From contig CM055194.1 of assembly GCA_029224185.1 (NCBI GenBank), positions 23,185,174-23,249,173 of the forward strand: DNA of 64,000 nt. The letters run 5' to 3'. The notes under the pieces are model-generated. The model made no database searches. It saw only the letters and a list, made by a program, of their open reading frames with translations, and was not told where the DNA came from. The first letter of the stretch is position 1. Every line of letters begins with the position of its first letter. Both the position numbers and the translations under genes were made by a program. Source of the DNA: Karalla daura. Its lineage: Eukaryota; Chordata; Actinopteri; Chaetodontiformes; Leiognathidae. Below are positions 12,875 through 23,899 of this stretch, piece after piece.

Positions 12875-15691
12875 CGCACACGCTTGTGTCTACAAGTTTG
12901 AGTGTTGTGAGGGGGTGATGAGGGGAGAGGAGGAAAGGCACGGCAGGTTTCCATGACAACAACTTTTTATTTGCGCTTCCTCAGTGGCGTTGGTGGGGAT
13001 AGACAGACAGAGAGACGAGCCGACAGACAGACAGACAGAGACAGACAGGGAGACAGAGGGAGTCTGGCAGAGTTATTAGGAAAAGACAGGCTAGTGGGAT
13101 GGGGTGCCTGGGCAGGCGGGGGTGGAAGAAGGCAGCAGAGCCTGCTCGCTTGCTTTGTCTAGAACAGAATGTCCTCTTTGTGTACACCCCTCCCTTGACA
13201 GATGACAACAAACCAAGAACTTGCTCGCAGTCATTGAGACATACCTTGTGATTTTAGAGCGATCTGTGCCTGTGCTATCTGATGAGAAGTGAGCGTGCTT
13301 CTCAAAAGCTAAAGGGGAGGGATGAGAGCGCGTCTTAACATTTAACGTGGGCGGGTGTGCTTGTGTGCTGACGTGTGTTTCTGTATGTTTGTGTGCCTCA
13401 AATCTAAATCTAAATAGTTTGCCACTTTTGTCCACCACTTACCAAAAAAGCAGGCCTTGACCTGAGCAGACCCAACCTGCGAGATGAAATGGAAAAGTAA
13501 ACATGACACACACACACGTGCCATAAAACCAAATGGTCTCATTTCTGGATCAAGAGAGCGATGTGCGAGCTGCCCTCATTTAGGTCAATGCTGGGACCAC
13601 ATCAATCAGACGCCCACCTTCGGCAGCACAGTCGAGTGGCCCAAAAAAATACAGTTACCATGCATCTGCAACACAAACAAACGTGTGATGCGACTTCAGT
13701 AGTCACAGTTGTACCATGCAACTGATGAAAAGGCACATGAAGGCATGCTTAAGCAGTCTGATGCCATTTTGGCCAGGGCCCCTTCAATACAGAATATCAG
13801 ATCAAATCATTCTTTTCATCTGCTGAAACTTCTGCTTGCCCTTGTTTTATTTGATTCTGCGCCACGTGAATCATACGCCCACCTTGGGAATGGGAGTCAG
13901 CTGGCCTAAAGACCATAGACACAGCCATTATTCATCCGCAGAATACACAGATTAACCAGAGCTACCCACTGTAATCGGCACACACCATCACAAACACACA
14001 GAGATGCACAATGTGTACAGTGGCATTCATTCTTTCCTGCTCTGTTGCTCACAGCACTATTTTATTCTCTCAACAACAATTTGGGCAACACACGCGCACA
14101 TGTGCATGCACGCACTCACACACACTCACACACACACACACACACAATGATAGACTGTCTATCTGTGTGGGGAATGACTCACCTCCTCCACCTGGAGTAG
14201 AGCCAAGCCTTTCTCGCCTCCTCCCCCTTCATCTGCGTGAGCCCTTCACTTCACTCACTCCAGCTCCACTATGGAAGCATTTCAATCATTCAAATTAGCT
14301 GTAATCACAGCTAAAGGCAAGGAGTGGGAATGGCGGCACGTCACTCTGCATACTCAAGAACACTTAATACATTGATTTCATATTGAGCATGCTGTGTTTC
14401 AAAAAAAAGAAAAGAAAAAGGGAGCCGGGGAGGAAATAAATAAGCTATCCAGGCCAAGCCTTTTCTGCCACGCGTGCCTCCAAGACAAAGGATGGAAGCA
14501 TGGATGAGAGGCAGGCTTTATAACGAGCAACGCTGTAAGACTCCTTTCAGTCTTCAGACCTGACATGTGAGATGCGGCGCATCAGTGGCACCAGCTGCAG
14601 CCTTCACATAATGACACAAATTATTGGCTCGTTAATGGGCGGCTTATCCTTGAGTGTTCAGCCCGAGACGACGTTCTGGAAAACGGGAGCACAGGATCAA
14701 TCTCTACCTGGATGTGCTGTAAAACAGGGGGATGCATCCAAAGGACATCTTATCCACATCTCTGTCTCCCTCTCTCTCTCTGTCTCTCTCTCCCTCCCTT
14801 TCTAATCCATTCTGGTCCCTGGAGACTCATATTAGGAGACTCCTACACACGCCTCTCCCACACCTTCCCTCTCCCCCACACAACCACCCTCAGAACCACT
14901 ATCTGTCCACCTCCACAGTCAGCCTGTGGACAAACCCAGAATAACAATGTGATCTTGCCTCTTAAAGGCACACAGCCAGCTTTTCACATCATTATCTTTC
15001 AGCACAAGGCTGTGTTACCACATTTGTGTCATCCGTGTGATACGTGGTGTTGAGCGGAGTGGATAAAAGCCAGGCACTGGCACGTCGTCTCATGCAGATG
15101 TAACTGTTATCTCTTGTGCATCGATTTGTGTGATGCCGGGAAATAACTAATCACAACTAGATATTATCAAGGAGAAACAAAGCGTTTGTATTAAACCACC
15201 GAAGCATTGAATCTCTGTACGCCTGCAAAGCTTCTGCACGGCAAAAGCAATCAACATCAAACAGAGTCAAGTGCAGGACACAGCACTCGTAGGCTGCAGT
15301 CAATGAACCTCTCTCTGAGGAGGGACTTGTACAGACTTCACCTCGCATGGAGAAGCAGCAGTGGGCTTGCTTAGAGTGCCTCCTGCTGGTGCAAACAATC
15401 AAAATTACAAAAATGACAAGGCAAAAAAAAGAGAGAAAAGAAAAACAAAAATAAACAATCCTAATTTGAGATGGTGCCTTCCAGTATTTTTATCCCACTG
15501 TTGATCAACTGAGCAGTCTGCTCGTCAGCTCGATGGGCAACATCTGAGACATCAAATCAACAGGTGTGCACCAGAATTAAAATCAAGACCTTGTCCACTT
15601 TTATGAAACACAGCTCTAAATATATACGTGTATATCTGGCTTCAGTTTTGATGCTGCACCTGCTCTATTTTGCAGCGTCTCTTCTTTGCAG

Positions 15692-15791
15692 ATCTTTCGG
15701 AGAAGCACGATAGGCCAGAGTCTACCACAATGGAAAACTGTGGCATTGCACAGGAAGCCATGAGATGTGCTAGTGTGTGGGAGGTGCCGAG
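15692..15791 (+). other. Weak candidate exon, unrecognised
   Basis: A 100-base block has a pyrimidine-rich AG acceptor before it (ending TTTGCAG) and GAG|GTAGGT after it. One frame is open across it, with an internal Met followed by ENCGIAQEAMRCASVWEVP. I recognise no protein family and there are no partner exons in view, so chance is a fair explanation. Confidence 0.15.
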
Positions 15792-16298
15792 GTAGGTCGC
15801 TCAGAAGTTACAGCACTTATTGCAGCAGTATCGACGTCTATTTTTATCCCTCACTGTGGTTGTAACTTTCTAATATCAATTGCCTACACTTAATGGACTT
15901 GGTGTTCAGACAGTTGCAAAATCTCCTTTTGCAGAAATAATCATCTGTGTGTCTGTGTGTGTCTGCTCAGTCGCCCAAAGCTGTGACTGTGGTCTCTGTC
16001 CCCCTTTCTTTAGAATAACCTCTTGGACTTACGCAATGACTATTTCTTAATTCATTTACATCATTTTTTTTCTGACAAATTCCAATTTGCCTTCATCGTC
16101 AATCGTTGAGTCATTGCAAAAAAAGTAAAATGTCAAGTTTCCCGCAGCCCTGAGGTCAACAAGCCTTTGTAACACATTGCATGCAACATCAAAACATTCC
16201 CCAGAGATGTTGTTTTCAAGATTTAATGCCACCATCTAGTGTCTTAAGGCAGAATAACATCAGTCAGTCTCTGTTATGTCCATCCACAATCTTACCTG

Positions 16299-16602
<304 letters not shown>

Positions 16603-16974
16603 TGTGAGGTTTCAGCACTAATTACTATTGTCAAATATTGTCAACTTAGGCAACATTGTTCAAGAGAACAAAGAATACATTCTCCATAGACAAACTAACT
16701 GTGATTTCCCCAGTGGAGGATTTTAGACCCTTTACCTAAAAGGCAATACTTGCACAGAATGTACTCCATTGGAACCGTGTGTTTAGCATACGGCTTAAGT
16801 AAAAGTGCATTAGCAGAAATACAGTATGCATTATGCTAAATTCAAATCCATGTTTTCATTGTAAAGAAAAAAACAATGGTGAAACATGATTCAGGAACTA
16901 TGAAAATCGTTCATTAATAATTTAGTAATAAGGTATATTGGAACCACCCATAAGAACGGGATTGTGTTTCAGCT

Positions 16975-17430
16975 CGGCATCTTTTACTACATTGGGGTAC
17001 GCCGTGACTTCCTCACTCTCTCCAAAACCTTTTTGTCAGCCATGGTGCAGCCTTTAAAGCACGTCAGGATGTCGCGGCTGATGATACTCTCCACAGAACT
17101 TTTTGTAGAAAGACAACAGCTGTTCCTGGGATTGACTTTCCCCAGTGACTTTAAGAAAAAGTACAGTAACAAGGGCAGTGGTGTTGACAGTCTGTGTGAG
17201 GTCCTGAGAGACATGAGGTCCCAGGAATTTGACCCTTTACACAATGTCACCTACGATATAAAGAGGGGCAGGTCTCTTCCTCTGAAACCCCAAATCCTTT
17301 GTTTTGGAGGAGCTGAGGGTCAGATTGTTGACAGAGCACCAAGCAGTGCATTTTTGGACTTCTCTTCTGAAGGAGACGTGTTGTTGTTGTTGTTGTGGTG
17401 GTGTCACATGTAATAAAGATGTTGCTGTCA
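16975..17430 (-). mobile_element. Decayed non-LTR retrotransposon (LINE) reverse-transcriptase fragment
   Basis: Read on the minus strand, the piece contains CTAWCSVNNLTLSSSKTKDL, then in shifted frames FLGPHVSQDLTQTVNTTAL and a stretch ending CTMADKK. These follow, in order, the C-terminal part of fish LINE reverse transcriptases (the 'W-C-NN-L-LN-KTKE', 'FLGV-IS-DL-W..N' and 'W-C-ADRKALQRV' blocks). At least two frameshifts and stops break it, and the catalytic YxDD region and the endonuclease are absent, so it is an inactive remnant. The exact clade is not decided. Confidence 0.75.
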
Positions 17431-18172
17431 TGGATTGCTGTATTGGATATAAAGCAGGGAGGAGGTGGGCCTACATTTTGGACATTTTGTCTGCTGTAGT
17501 AAAACTCAAATTGTTGCTTTCAACCAGTCTCTTCGAAAATGCTGTAGAATCCTGACAGTTTTGTGTTGGTATAGGGTGCATAACATTGTTTATACATACA
17601 TATGAACACAGCGAATGCTCCTTTCTCATTTTTCTTGCACTTCAGGGGCCATGCCAGAGTGTAACAACTAAGGTTGGTGTCACTGTGATGAAACTGAAGT
17701 AGATTATGCAGTGTTACCACTATTAATGTGCCCACTTGCTCAATATCCTTCTCTATTGTTTCCAAAAACACAAGAATTCAAAAAGCTCTTTCCCTCATTT
17801 ATTACTTCAATAAATGTTCTGCATCCCCTTAAATGCAAGCACTAACCTGTTACAAAAGAAAGTGGGAGGAGGATTTGCCTGTGTCCATTTTAATAGTCAC
17901 AAGTACACTTGAACATAACACTCAGCTAAGTCAAATATGGAGAAAGATGTGATTCAGCTGCCAAGTCACACATTTCCCTTTAAGCTTTAACTCAAATGTC
18001 ACCCTGTAGGAGGAGATGGATTTTATAATTTCAGTGTCTAATAACTGTTATACATTCCATTACAAACCTTACCATCAAATCTTGTCAGCGAGCATAAGAT
18101 AAAACTAATCTAGAAACAACTCCACATTTTTTACCCTTTCTCCTGCTCCCGAATATCCCACTATCCCCCAAT
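17431..18172. other. Non-coding region
   Basis: AT-rich sequence between the LINE fragment and the piggyBac element. No gene or clear repeat seen. Confidence 0.5.
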
Positions 18173-18352
18173 TTAACCCTTTTATTGTGTTCGGGTCAAA
18201 ATTGACCCGTTATCAAGTTTAGGTATGTAAAAATTACCATTTGCTTTTTTGTACCGGAACGAGACTTCATCTCATCCTCAGACACAACAATTTTAATGCA
18301 AAAAAATAATTTTCACCATTTTAGAAAATTCTAAAGGTCTCAAAAAAAAAAA

Positions 18353-18372
18353 GTGACATTTGTGGTGTTACG
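18353..18372. repeat. piggyBac subterminal inverted repeat, left copy
   Basis: Pairs as an inverted repeat with 20,911-20,929 (one or two mismatches), just inside the terminal repeats. Subterminal repeats often bind transposase in this superfamily; that role is inferred. Confidence 0.7.
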
Positions 18373-18464
18373 GATTGAGGCAGCAGATATACCGGCTGTT
18401 GTATGCAACACTTAAAGCTTTGGGTTACTCTGTGGATCAAATGTGGCTCAATGTACCCCAAAAC

Positions 18465-18690
18465 ACTCATACACTCACACTCACACACACACACACAGAC
18501 ACAGGTCCCCTTCACCACCCCTTCACCACATGAACTCAAACATTCTCATAGAATTTTGATACACACGAACACACAAACTTTCTCACAGCATATTGATGCA
18601 TTTTGAATAAAAAACATTGGCACATATAAACGGGGTTTGGAGCATCAGTCAACATGAGCAAGAGGTATACTGTTTATACTGTTTAGCTGT
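18465..18690 (+). repeat. First copy of the internally duplicated piggyBac leader
   Basis: The sequence 'acacaggtccccttcaccac' and, after about 85 extra bases, 'gtttggagcatcagtcaaca' plus the start codon context recur at 20,060-20,190. In this copy the reading frame fails a few codons after the ATG (triplicated 'atactgttta'). The second copy lacks the 85 extra bases. Confidence 0.75.
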
Positions 18691-19143
18691 TATTATACTG
18701 TTTATTCTGAGTTTAGTGCTCCTTTAAGAGGTTTCCTGGACAATGAGACATGATTTATTAACTGAAGACAAATGTCTTGATAAGGTTGTTAAAAGTGAAC
18801 TGTCCAGCTGCTGTCAGCCCTAAGCAATAATGTATGCCTCTAAATAATTACAATAATCATCATGATCCTCTAAAAAGTGAGGTTTGTGTTTACTGTGTCA
18901 GCCAGACAGAGAGGACAGAGGACAGGGTGGCCACTGCTTGTCATCTTGGAAAGTGAAAACTGTGATTTTATTTCAGTTTGACATTAACATCAGGTTTTAA
19001 AACTTCGGTCTCACCGTTAAAATTTTCACATAGATAATTTAAATATAAGCCAGTTCAGCCAGGCATCGGTGCAGGTTGTGTCATAGCTTCTGTGCAGAAT
19101 GTTCGTCCGTTCCATTCCATTCCATGTTCCGTTCCATTCTAAA

Positions 19144-19166
19144 TGACATCATCAGGTCCATATAAG
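19144..19166 (+). promoter_or_regulatory. CRE-like site plus TATA-like box inside the transposon
   Basis: TGACATCA (19,144-19,151) is one base from a CRE, and TATAAG follows at 19,161-19,166. About 30 bases further lies a purine-rich leader-like stretch with possible splice donors (GAG|GTGAGA near 19,230, CTG|TGAGTA near 19,280). This looks like a captured polymerase II promoter and first exon; nothing shows that it is used. Confidence 0.3.
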
Positions 19167-19289
19167 GCAGCAGCTGCTCTCCAGCAGCAACTCCACGCTC
19201 AGCACTCCAAGCAGACAGCCAGACGGAAAGAGGTGAGAGAAAAGAGAGAAGACAGAGCACTGAGACAACAGCTACTACTGTGAGTATTG

Positions 19290-19606
19290 TACCACTTTGT
19301 TTTTCAAGACTTATTCAAGCCATCGTCTATCATTCATCCATCACTGACCTGACAGAGAAAATCCCACAACTCTTTGCTAGTCTTGTTTGAAACATCTCCA
19401 TTATTCAGCACCGTAACTGTTTGCTCACTTTTCTATTACTATTCTCATTTTTGTAGTTTTTGTATACTTTTTGCATTATTCTATTTATACTTTGGTTTTA
19501 TATTATACAGTGTATGTGTTTTTCAGGTTTCTAAATGATGCTTAAACATAAGAATTTCCCAGTTTGAGATCAATATAGTAAATCTATCTATCTTTCTGTA
19601 TGTCAA
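19290..19606 (+). mobile_element. LINE 3' tail inserted in the piggyBac element
   Basis: The stretch ends 'aagaatttcccagtttgaga' then 'tcaatatagtaaatctatctatc', the same tail type ('aatttccc...ggatcaataaagtatctatc') found on many fish non-LTR elements. It precedes the coding-like block at 19,612. Confidence 0.55.
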
Positions 19607-19611
19607 GAAAA

Positions 19612-20060
19612 ATGGAGGATGACAAAAGCAGAAGGGCAGCCCTCAGGCAGAGGGTGCACAGATATGTTGGCGAGCAGGGCAACGTAGCTCAAAAAGTTAC
19701 AGAGTTCAACAGACAGCTGGCTGTGGAGACCATGAAGAACGTCCATGAGCACACCAGGAGCGAGCGACTTGATTAAGAGCTGGGTCAGCCTCACCAAAAA
19801 GAGCTGGACAGGATGAGAAGATCCTGCTCCAGTGTCAACCAAGCCAGCTGCAGCAGCACTACACGGATGGATGACCTCCAGCAGCAGCTTGACAGAGAGA
19901 TCAAGCAGAGGATTTTCCTCCTAATGTATCACAGGAGCTACAGGCAGCATATGAAGCCAGCCAGGAGATGTTTGTTGCTGAACTAAGAGCAGAGAGATAG
20001 AAGTGGAGCAGGCCACTCTCCGCTTTGAGACCGATGTGGTCTGTCTCAGACAGCAGACCC
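19612..20060 (+). pseudogene. Degenerate coding sequence, coiled-coil-like, unrecognised
   Basis: From the ATG at 19,612 a frame of 54 codons encodes a charged, helix-prone sequence (MEDDKSRRAALRQRVHRYVG...) and then meets TAA at 19,774. The same frame stays open for about 50 more codons (ending MDDLQQQLDREIKQRI). After frameshifts, further coding-like text follows (NVSQELQAAYEASQEMFVAE, then IEVEQATLRFETDVVCLRQQ). Heptad-like spacing and many Glu/Gln/Arg residues suggest a coiled coil. I do not recognise the parent gene. It sits between the two copies of the piggyBac leader, so it may be a host gene fragment captured by the transposon. Confidence 0.45.
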
Positions 20061-20190
20061 CCCACCAAAACACACGCACACTCACACACACACATACACA
20101 GACACAGGTCCCCTTTACCACCCCTTCACCACATGAACTCAAACAGGGTTTGGAGCATCAGTCAACATGAGCGAGAGGTATACTGTTTAT
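20060..20190 (+). repeat. Second copy of the piggyBac leader
   Basis: Matches the first copy at 18,465-18,690 but lacks the middle 85 bases. It leads into the transposase start codon at 20,167. Confidence 0.75.
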
Positions 20191-20620
20191 GAGGCGCTGG
20201 ATAGTGTCTTTGATCCTGAAGACAGAGAGGAAAGCGAAGCTGAGGAGGATGTGTCTGAGGATGAGGATTAGGTTCAGTATGACCCTGAACAAGAACACAC
20301 ATATTAGATATACTAGATATGCTGCATTGCATGCCCAAGACATCATGTCAACATTTGAGCTGTTCTTTTCACAACCTCTTCAGAAGATCCTGCTTTAGAT
20401 GACTAACATGGAAGGGAGAAGTGTGTATAGTGATAGCTGGATGGAGATTGATAAAACACAGCTGGATGTCTACATGGGACTGTTGCTTCTTGCTAGGATG
20501 AGGCTACTGCCTACTTATGGGATGGTGTTTCATGCCACACTTTCATTTCAAACCTTTCACTTGTTGTCAAGAGTGCTCCGCTTTGACAATGGGGGGACAA
20601 GTTGTTTGTCATGTGAATGA
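20167..20620 (+). pseudogene. piggyBac transposase, N-terminal remnant
   Basis: The frame opens with MSERYTVYEALDSVFDPEDR and an acidic run (EAEEDVSEDED), typical of piggyBac transposase N-termini, then stops at TAG 20,269. In the next frame FELFFSQPLQKILL, a stop, and then EIDKTQLDVYMGLLLLARMR and ATLSFQTFHLLSRVLRFDN match the conserved start of the DDE_Tnp_1_7 (PGBD) domain. The match ends at about 20,605, before the region that would hold the catalytic aspartates. A CA tract and AT-rich sequence follow. At least two stops or frameshifts and the missing catalytic core make it inactive. Confidence 0.8.
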
Positions 20621-20756
20621 CAACAACATATTTGTTTATATTTGTGTATATTTATACAAATGTGTATATTTGTATGTTTGTGTATACTTCACATACACAA
20701 CTACACACACGTGGCCACCATATTGTTTTTCAGTGTTCAGTTTATGGTTCACAGAG

Positions 20757-20757
<1 letters not shown>

Positions 20758-20806
<49 letters not shown>
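20758..20806. repeat. (CA)n microsatellite inside the piggyBac element
   Basis: CA tract of about 24 units, located where the transposase catalytic region would be expected. Confidence 0.9.
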
Positions 20807-20808
<2 letters not shown>

Positions 20809-20910
20809 GCCGTATACACACACATTCTTTTTCAATGTGTGTGTAATCATTTTATGATTAGATTTTTTGTCTTTATCCTAACATAAATGTATACGGGTTG
20901 GTTTTGACCT

Positions 20911-20929
20911 GTAACACCACAGATGTCAC
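20911..20929. repeat. piggyBac subterminal inverted repeat, right copy
   Basis: Sequence GTAACACCACAGATGTCAC is the near-exact complement of the left copy at 18,353-18,372. Confidence 0.7.
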
Positions 20930-21290
20930 TATCATTTTAAATTTAAAACAAAATTTTTTTTTGGGGGGGGGTAAGTGTACTCTAAATTAGTTTATAAGAC
21001 ATGGATAATATAATCACTCATTTTATCACTATAGGACAGACACCAAATTAATTTTAACAGTTTTATATAATTGAAAACGAGTAGTATATTAAAAGGATAA
21101 GATAAAAGGTCTGTGGAGCCAAAAAAAAATAGAACAGTGTTTACATGGATATGAATACATAGCAAGTAAGCTATGAGATGAAAAACAATATTGGATGATA
21201 ACTAGTGTTTTTAAGTATTTTCAGAGTTAATCAAGGGTCAATTTTGACCCACTAACACTAAATACCTTTCCAACACATTATAAGGGTTAA

Positions 21291-21929
21291 AAGAGTCAAA
21301 CTGATATTTCATGTTGGTGGTAATTGACAACCAACTCAGTTCCACAAAATACGCTACACAAAAGCGAGACAGCAAACAAACAAGCAAAAGCAAAATGAGT
21401 AAGTCAGTTCTGTAGACTATGTAGCGGTGTAAACACCGACTTCTGCGTGGAACACAGACGGAAAGAAGAAGTTAGCAGGCATGCTAACGGTGCTGAACAC
21501 AAACAGGCAGTGGAACACCAAACACCAGGTCGCTGTTTGCAGAAGGCAATGTCAGTCACAAAATATAAAAAAAAAACATTTCGCTTTCTGTGATGAGTTT
21601 AATGAAAGTGAGGCAGACATGTTTTCAGAGGCACATAGAAGCTCTTTTTATTATCTTTTTAAAACTTGTTTTATTTATGTCCCAGTGACTAATTTGTGGT
21701 GTAGCGTTAAATGTTGTTAGTGAAGCATTCTTACCACTTGCCCCAAGAATGTCCTTCTTTTTCACAGCCCAGTGCTGGCATGTACAAGAAGTGTCAATAA
21801 TAAGTGAAAACTGGAGACTTGATTAGATTTGTAGTTAATAAAGGAGGGGAAAGTCACTTGGGTGACTGTCCTCTCGCTGTATGAACGTACATGATTTAAA
21901 CACAGGGAGGCGTTGTTGTCCTGCAGATG
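21291..21929. other. Non-coding region between transposon and protease cluster
   Basis: A plus-strand frame of 79 codons at 21,481-21,720 shows no recognised motif and is probably chance. The homology block shared with 24,940-26,898 begins near 21,848. Confidence 0.5.
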
Positions 21930-21935
21930 TTTATT
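21930..21935 (-). terminator. Polyadenylation signal of protease gene 1
   Basis: AATAAA on the minus strand, about 315 bases after the stop codon. The equivalent hexamer lies at the same relative place in the duplicate gene. Confidence 0.65.
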
Positions 21936-22248
21936 CATTCAGCCATTGTTGATAAAAAAAAGGAGGAACACAAAGTACTGTGCATTCCCATTTGACTAAT
22001 GAGGTACAAAGCAGTATTGAACAGAGAGCAGCTTAAGTATATTAAATGTGTATTTTACTGAAGCTAAACAAGAGTACACGCCTGTACTTTTTAAAAGCCT
22101 CAAATGCATTTTTTCAGTGATCAACGAAAAGCACAACAGTATAATATTGGATAAATATCTGTCAAGCAGTGATGTAGATATATGTTCTCATTACCATGTT
22201 ATCACTAAATATGGCATTCACAGCTCTGATGGGCGACAATAGGCAAAC

Positions 22249-23505
22249 TCAAATTTGATCAGACTCATGTTGCCTCATAACAGATTTGATCCACTTTTTG
22301 TAGTCAGGGATCTTGGCGTAAATATGGAGACGCTGGTGATCTGTCTGGTTCCTGTAGACGGACACCACCCCATACGCCTTCCCATCCTCACAGACGAGTG
22401 GGCCACCAGAGTCTACCTGGAGGGACATGCAAATGATTAAGTATTGTTATCAAGCAATGTCATTGCTGATTTTTCGAAAGTTAAAGTTGTAAAAGTTTAC
22501 GTACTCTGAAAGGTCCGTTCCTTCCCATAGAGCAGTATACATTCTCCCTGCCACATTTCATTTCATTGTCTGTGACAGTCACATTGATTTCCCGAAGTAC
22601 AGGAGAGATGAATTTGCTGTCCTCGCTCGTTAATCCCCAGCCAGCGACCACACAAGATTTTGGCTGGAAATTGCGACCTTTTCCCAGAGCAATGGGTTGC
22701 ACATGTGGGCTGAACTTTGCCTCAGAGCTCAACTTGAGGAACAGAGAGGGAAACAAGATGTTTGCATAGACATTGATTAGATGTGATTAGATTAGTTTTA
22801 GTGCTGCTCTCAGTTAATGCAGTGTCACAAGCAACAATGAGACACAGAATCTATAAATGGCAAGAATTCAAGTACATTTCTTTACCTTCAGAAGCATGAT
22901 GTCATTTTGGTAGCCACTTGCATTGTAGTCTTTATGTGGAAATAGTTTTCCCACCTTCACAACCTGTACTCCTTTTTCATTTTTTCGGAGATCATGAGCC
23001 CCCAGTGTGACTGTGTACTTGCTGAATTCACTAAATGAAGTACGATAAAGTCATGTTAGGAAAGGAATTCTTCATCTTATTTCTCATGAACAAGAAATTT
23101 TAAAGTATGTTGAATCAAATTCGAAATTCCCCACAGGCACATGTGTGTGTTAAGCTGACCTGCCTTGGCAGTGGGCTGCAGTCATCACAAAGTCATGATT
23201 CAGAAGGAAGCCACCACAGCGTCTGGGTTTTTCGTTGAGATTTTCCTGAATTAAATGCACCATATATGGCCTGCTATGCGGCTTAACTTCATGGCCTCCA
23301 ATGATTTCCCCGGGGTGAACTGTTCCAAAACACATATGCACATTATAGATATGCATCAAACCTTGTGTATAACATATCTCAGTACAGTAAAATTAACAAA
23401 ACAGAGTGAAATACAGTCTCATAAAAAAGAAAAAAAATCAAAGTTACCTTGACCATCTAGAGTCAGTCCAAGTACCAGTATCACCAGCTCATAGTGGAAA
23501 GACAT
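22249..23505 (-). CDS. Granzyme B / mast-cell-protease-like serine protease, gene 1
   Basis: A chymotrypsin-fold (S1A) serine protease of 252 residues. Exons, in order of transcription: 23,505-23,448, 23,319-23,160, 23,030-22,886, 22,732-22,505 and 22,416-22,249; all introns are GT-AG with phases 1, 2, 0 and 0, the classic granzyme/chymase layout. Exon 1 encodes a hydrophobic signal peptide. The zymogen dipeptide Gly-Glu precedes IIGGHEVKPHSRPYM at residue 25, so activation by a dipeptidyl peptidase I-type enzyme is expected. The triad is His69 (TAAHC), Asp116 (NDIMLLK) and Ser200 (DSGGP). Six conserved cysteines give three disulfides, and the 191-220 pair is absent, as in granzyme B and chymases. 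Odd: residue 198, the oxyanion-hole Gly193 in chymotrypsin numbering, is Val. It is probably secreted or stored in immune granules. It could equally be named mast cell protease- or duodenase-like. The reading frame is intact. Confidence 0.88.
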
Positions 23506-23562
23506 GCTGCGATCAGAGTCCAGCCGAGCTTCTGAGAAGCAGTGGCACACGCCAGATGATAT

Positions 23563-23570
23563 CACTTCCT
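23563..23570 (-). promoter_or_regulatory. ETS-type site upstream of protease gene 1
   Basis: Minus-strand AGGAAGTG, about 60 bases upstream of the start codon. The AGGAAG core is retained in the duplicate gene (26,601-26,606) and in the older gene (31,535-31,540). PU.1/ETS control of myeloid protease genes is established; use of this site is inferred. Confidence 0.35.
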
Positions 23571-23899
23571 AGTCAAAGACAGAAAAGGAAGTCCATACAT
23601 TTTGCATATCTAAGACAGCCACATTCACTCCTCTCTCTCTGCCAAAATGTGACATACATAGATGGTTTTCTAAAGTTTAAGTCAGCTTGTGTTCCTATGT
23701 GTTGTGAATGTACTTTGTTTGTTTTGTGTACATTTGTGCTGCTGGATGGAATAATTTGACTTTGGGCATGAACAAAATACTTATCTTGTTTGTCTTATCT
23801 TTTCATACAGGAACACACTGGGCAAAACTACAGTCCCTAAGTGAATACAAGTGTTGAGTCTAACACCAGTAAAAGGTGCATCATAAAAACTATTACAGA

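Larger units (their letters stand above)
12463..16295. other. Non-coding region with microsatellites
   Basis: Contains imperfect GT (12.79-12.87 kb), a GACA-rich patch (13.0-13.05 kb) and CA (14.11-14.15 kb) tracts, and complex sequence otherwise. One weak exon-like block at 15,692-15,791 is listed separately. No other coding signal recognised. Confidence 0.5.
18177..21286 (+). mobile_element. Non-autonomous/degenerate piggyBac-type DNA transposon, about 3.1 kb
   Basis: The element begins CCCTTTTATTGTGTT right after TTAA (18,173-18,176) and ends with the inverted counterpart right before TTAA (21,287-21,290); 13 of the outer 15 bases match. Both ends carry a subterminal GGGTCAAAATTGACCC motif in inverted orientation (18,193-18,208 and 21,235-21,250). 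A second inverted pair lies further in, GTGACATTTGTGGTGTTACG at 18,353 and its near complement at 20,911-20,929. TTAA target duplication and CCC termini are the hallmark of piggyBac elements. The interior has a broken transposase N-terminus, a duplicated leader, a LINE tail and other foreign sequence. The catalytic domain is missing, so it cannot move by itself. Confidence 0.88.
21848..23899 (-). repeat. Segmental duplication unit 1 (contains protease gene 1)
   Basis: Sequence from about 'gggaaagtcacttgggtgac' to 'aaaactattacaga' is collinear with 24,940-26,898, including both flanks, all exons and introns, with modest divergence and small indels. The two units lie in direct orientation about 3.0 kb apart. 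Confidence 0.85.

Noticed and set aside
21481..21720. Plus-strand frame of 79 codons next to the piggyBac element
   Set aside because: Outside the element, no transposase or host motif, ends in Cys-rich chance sequence.
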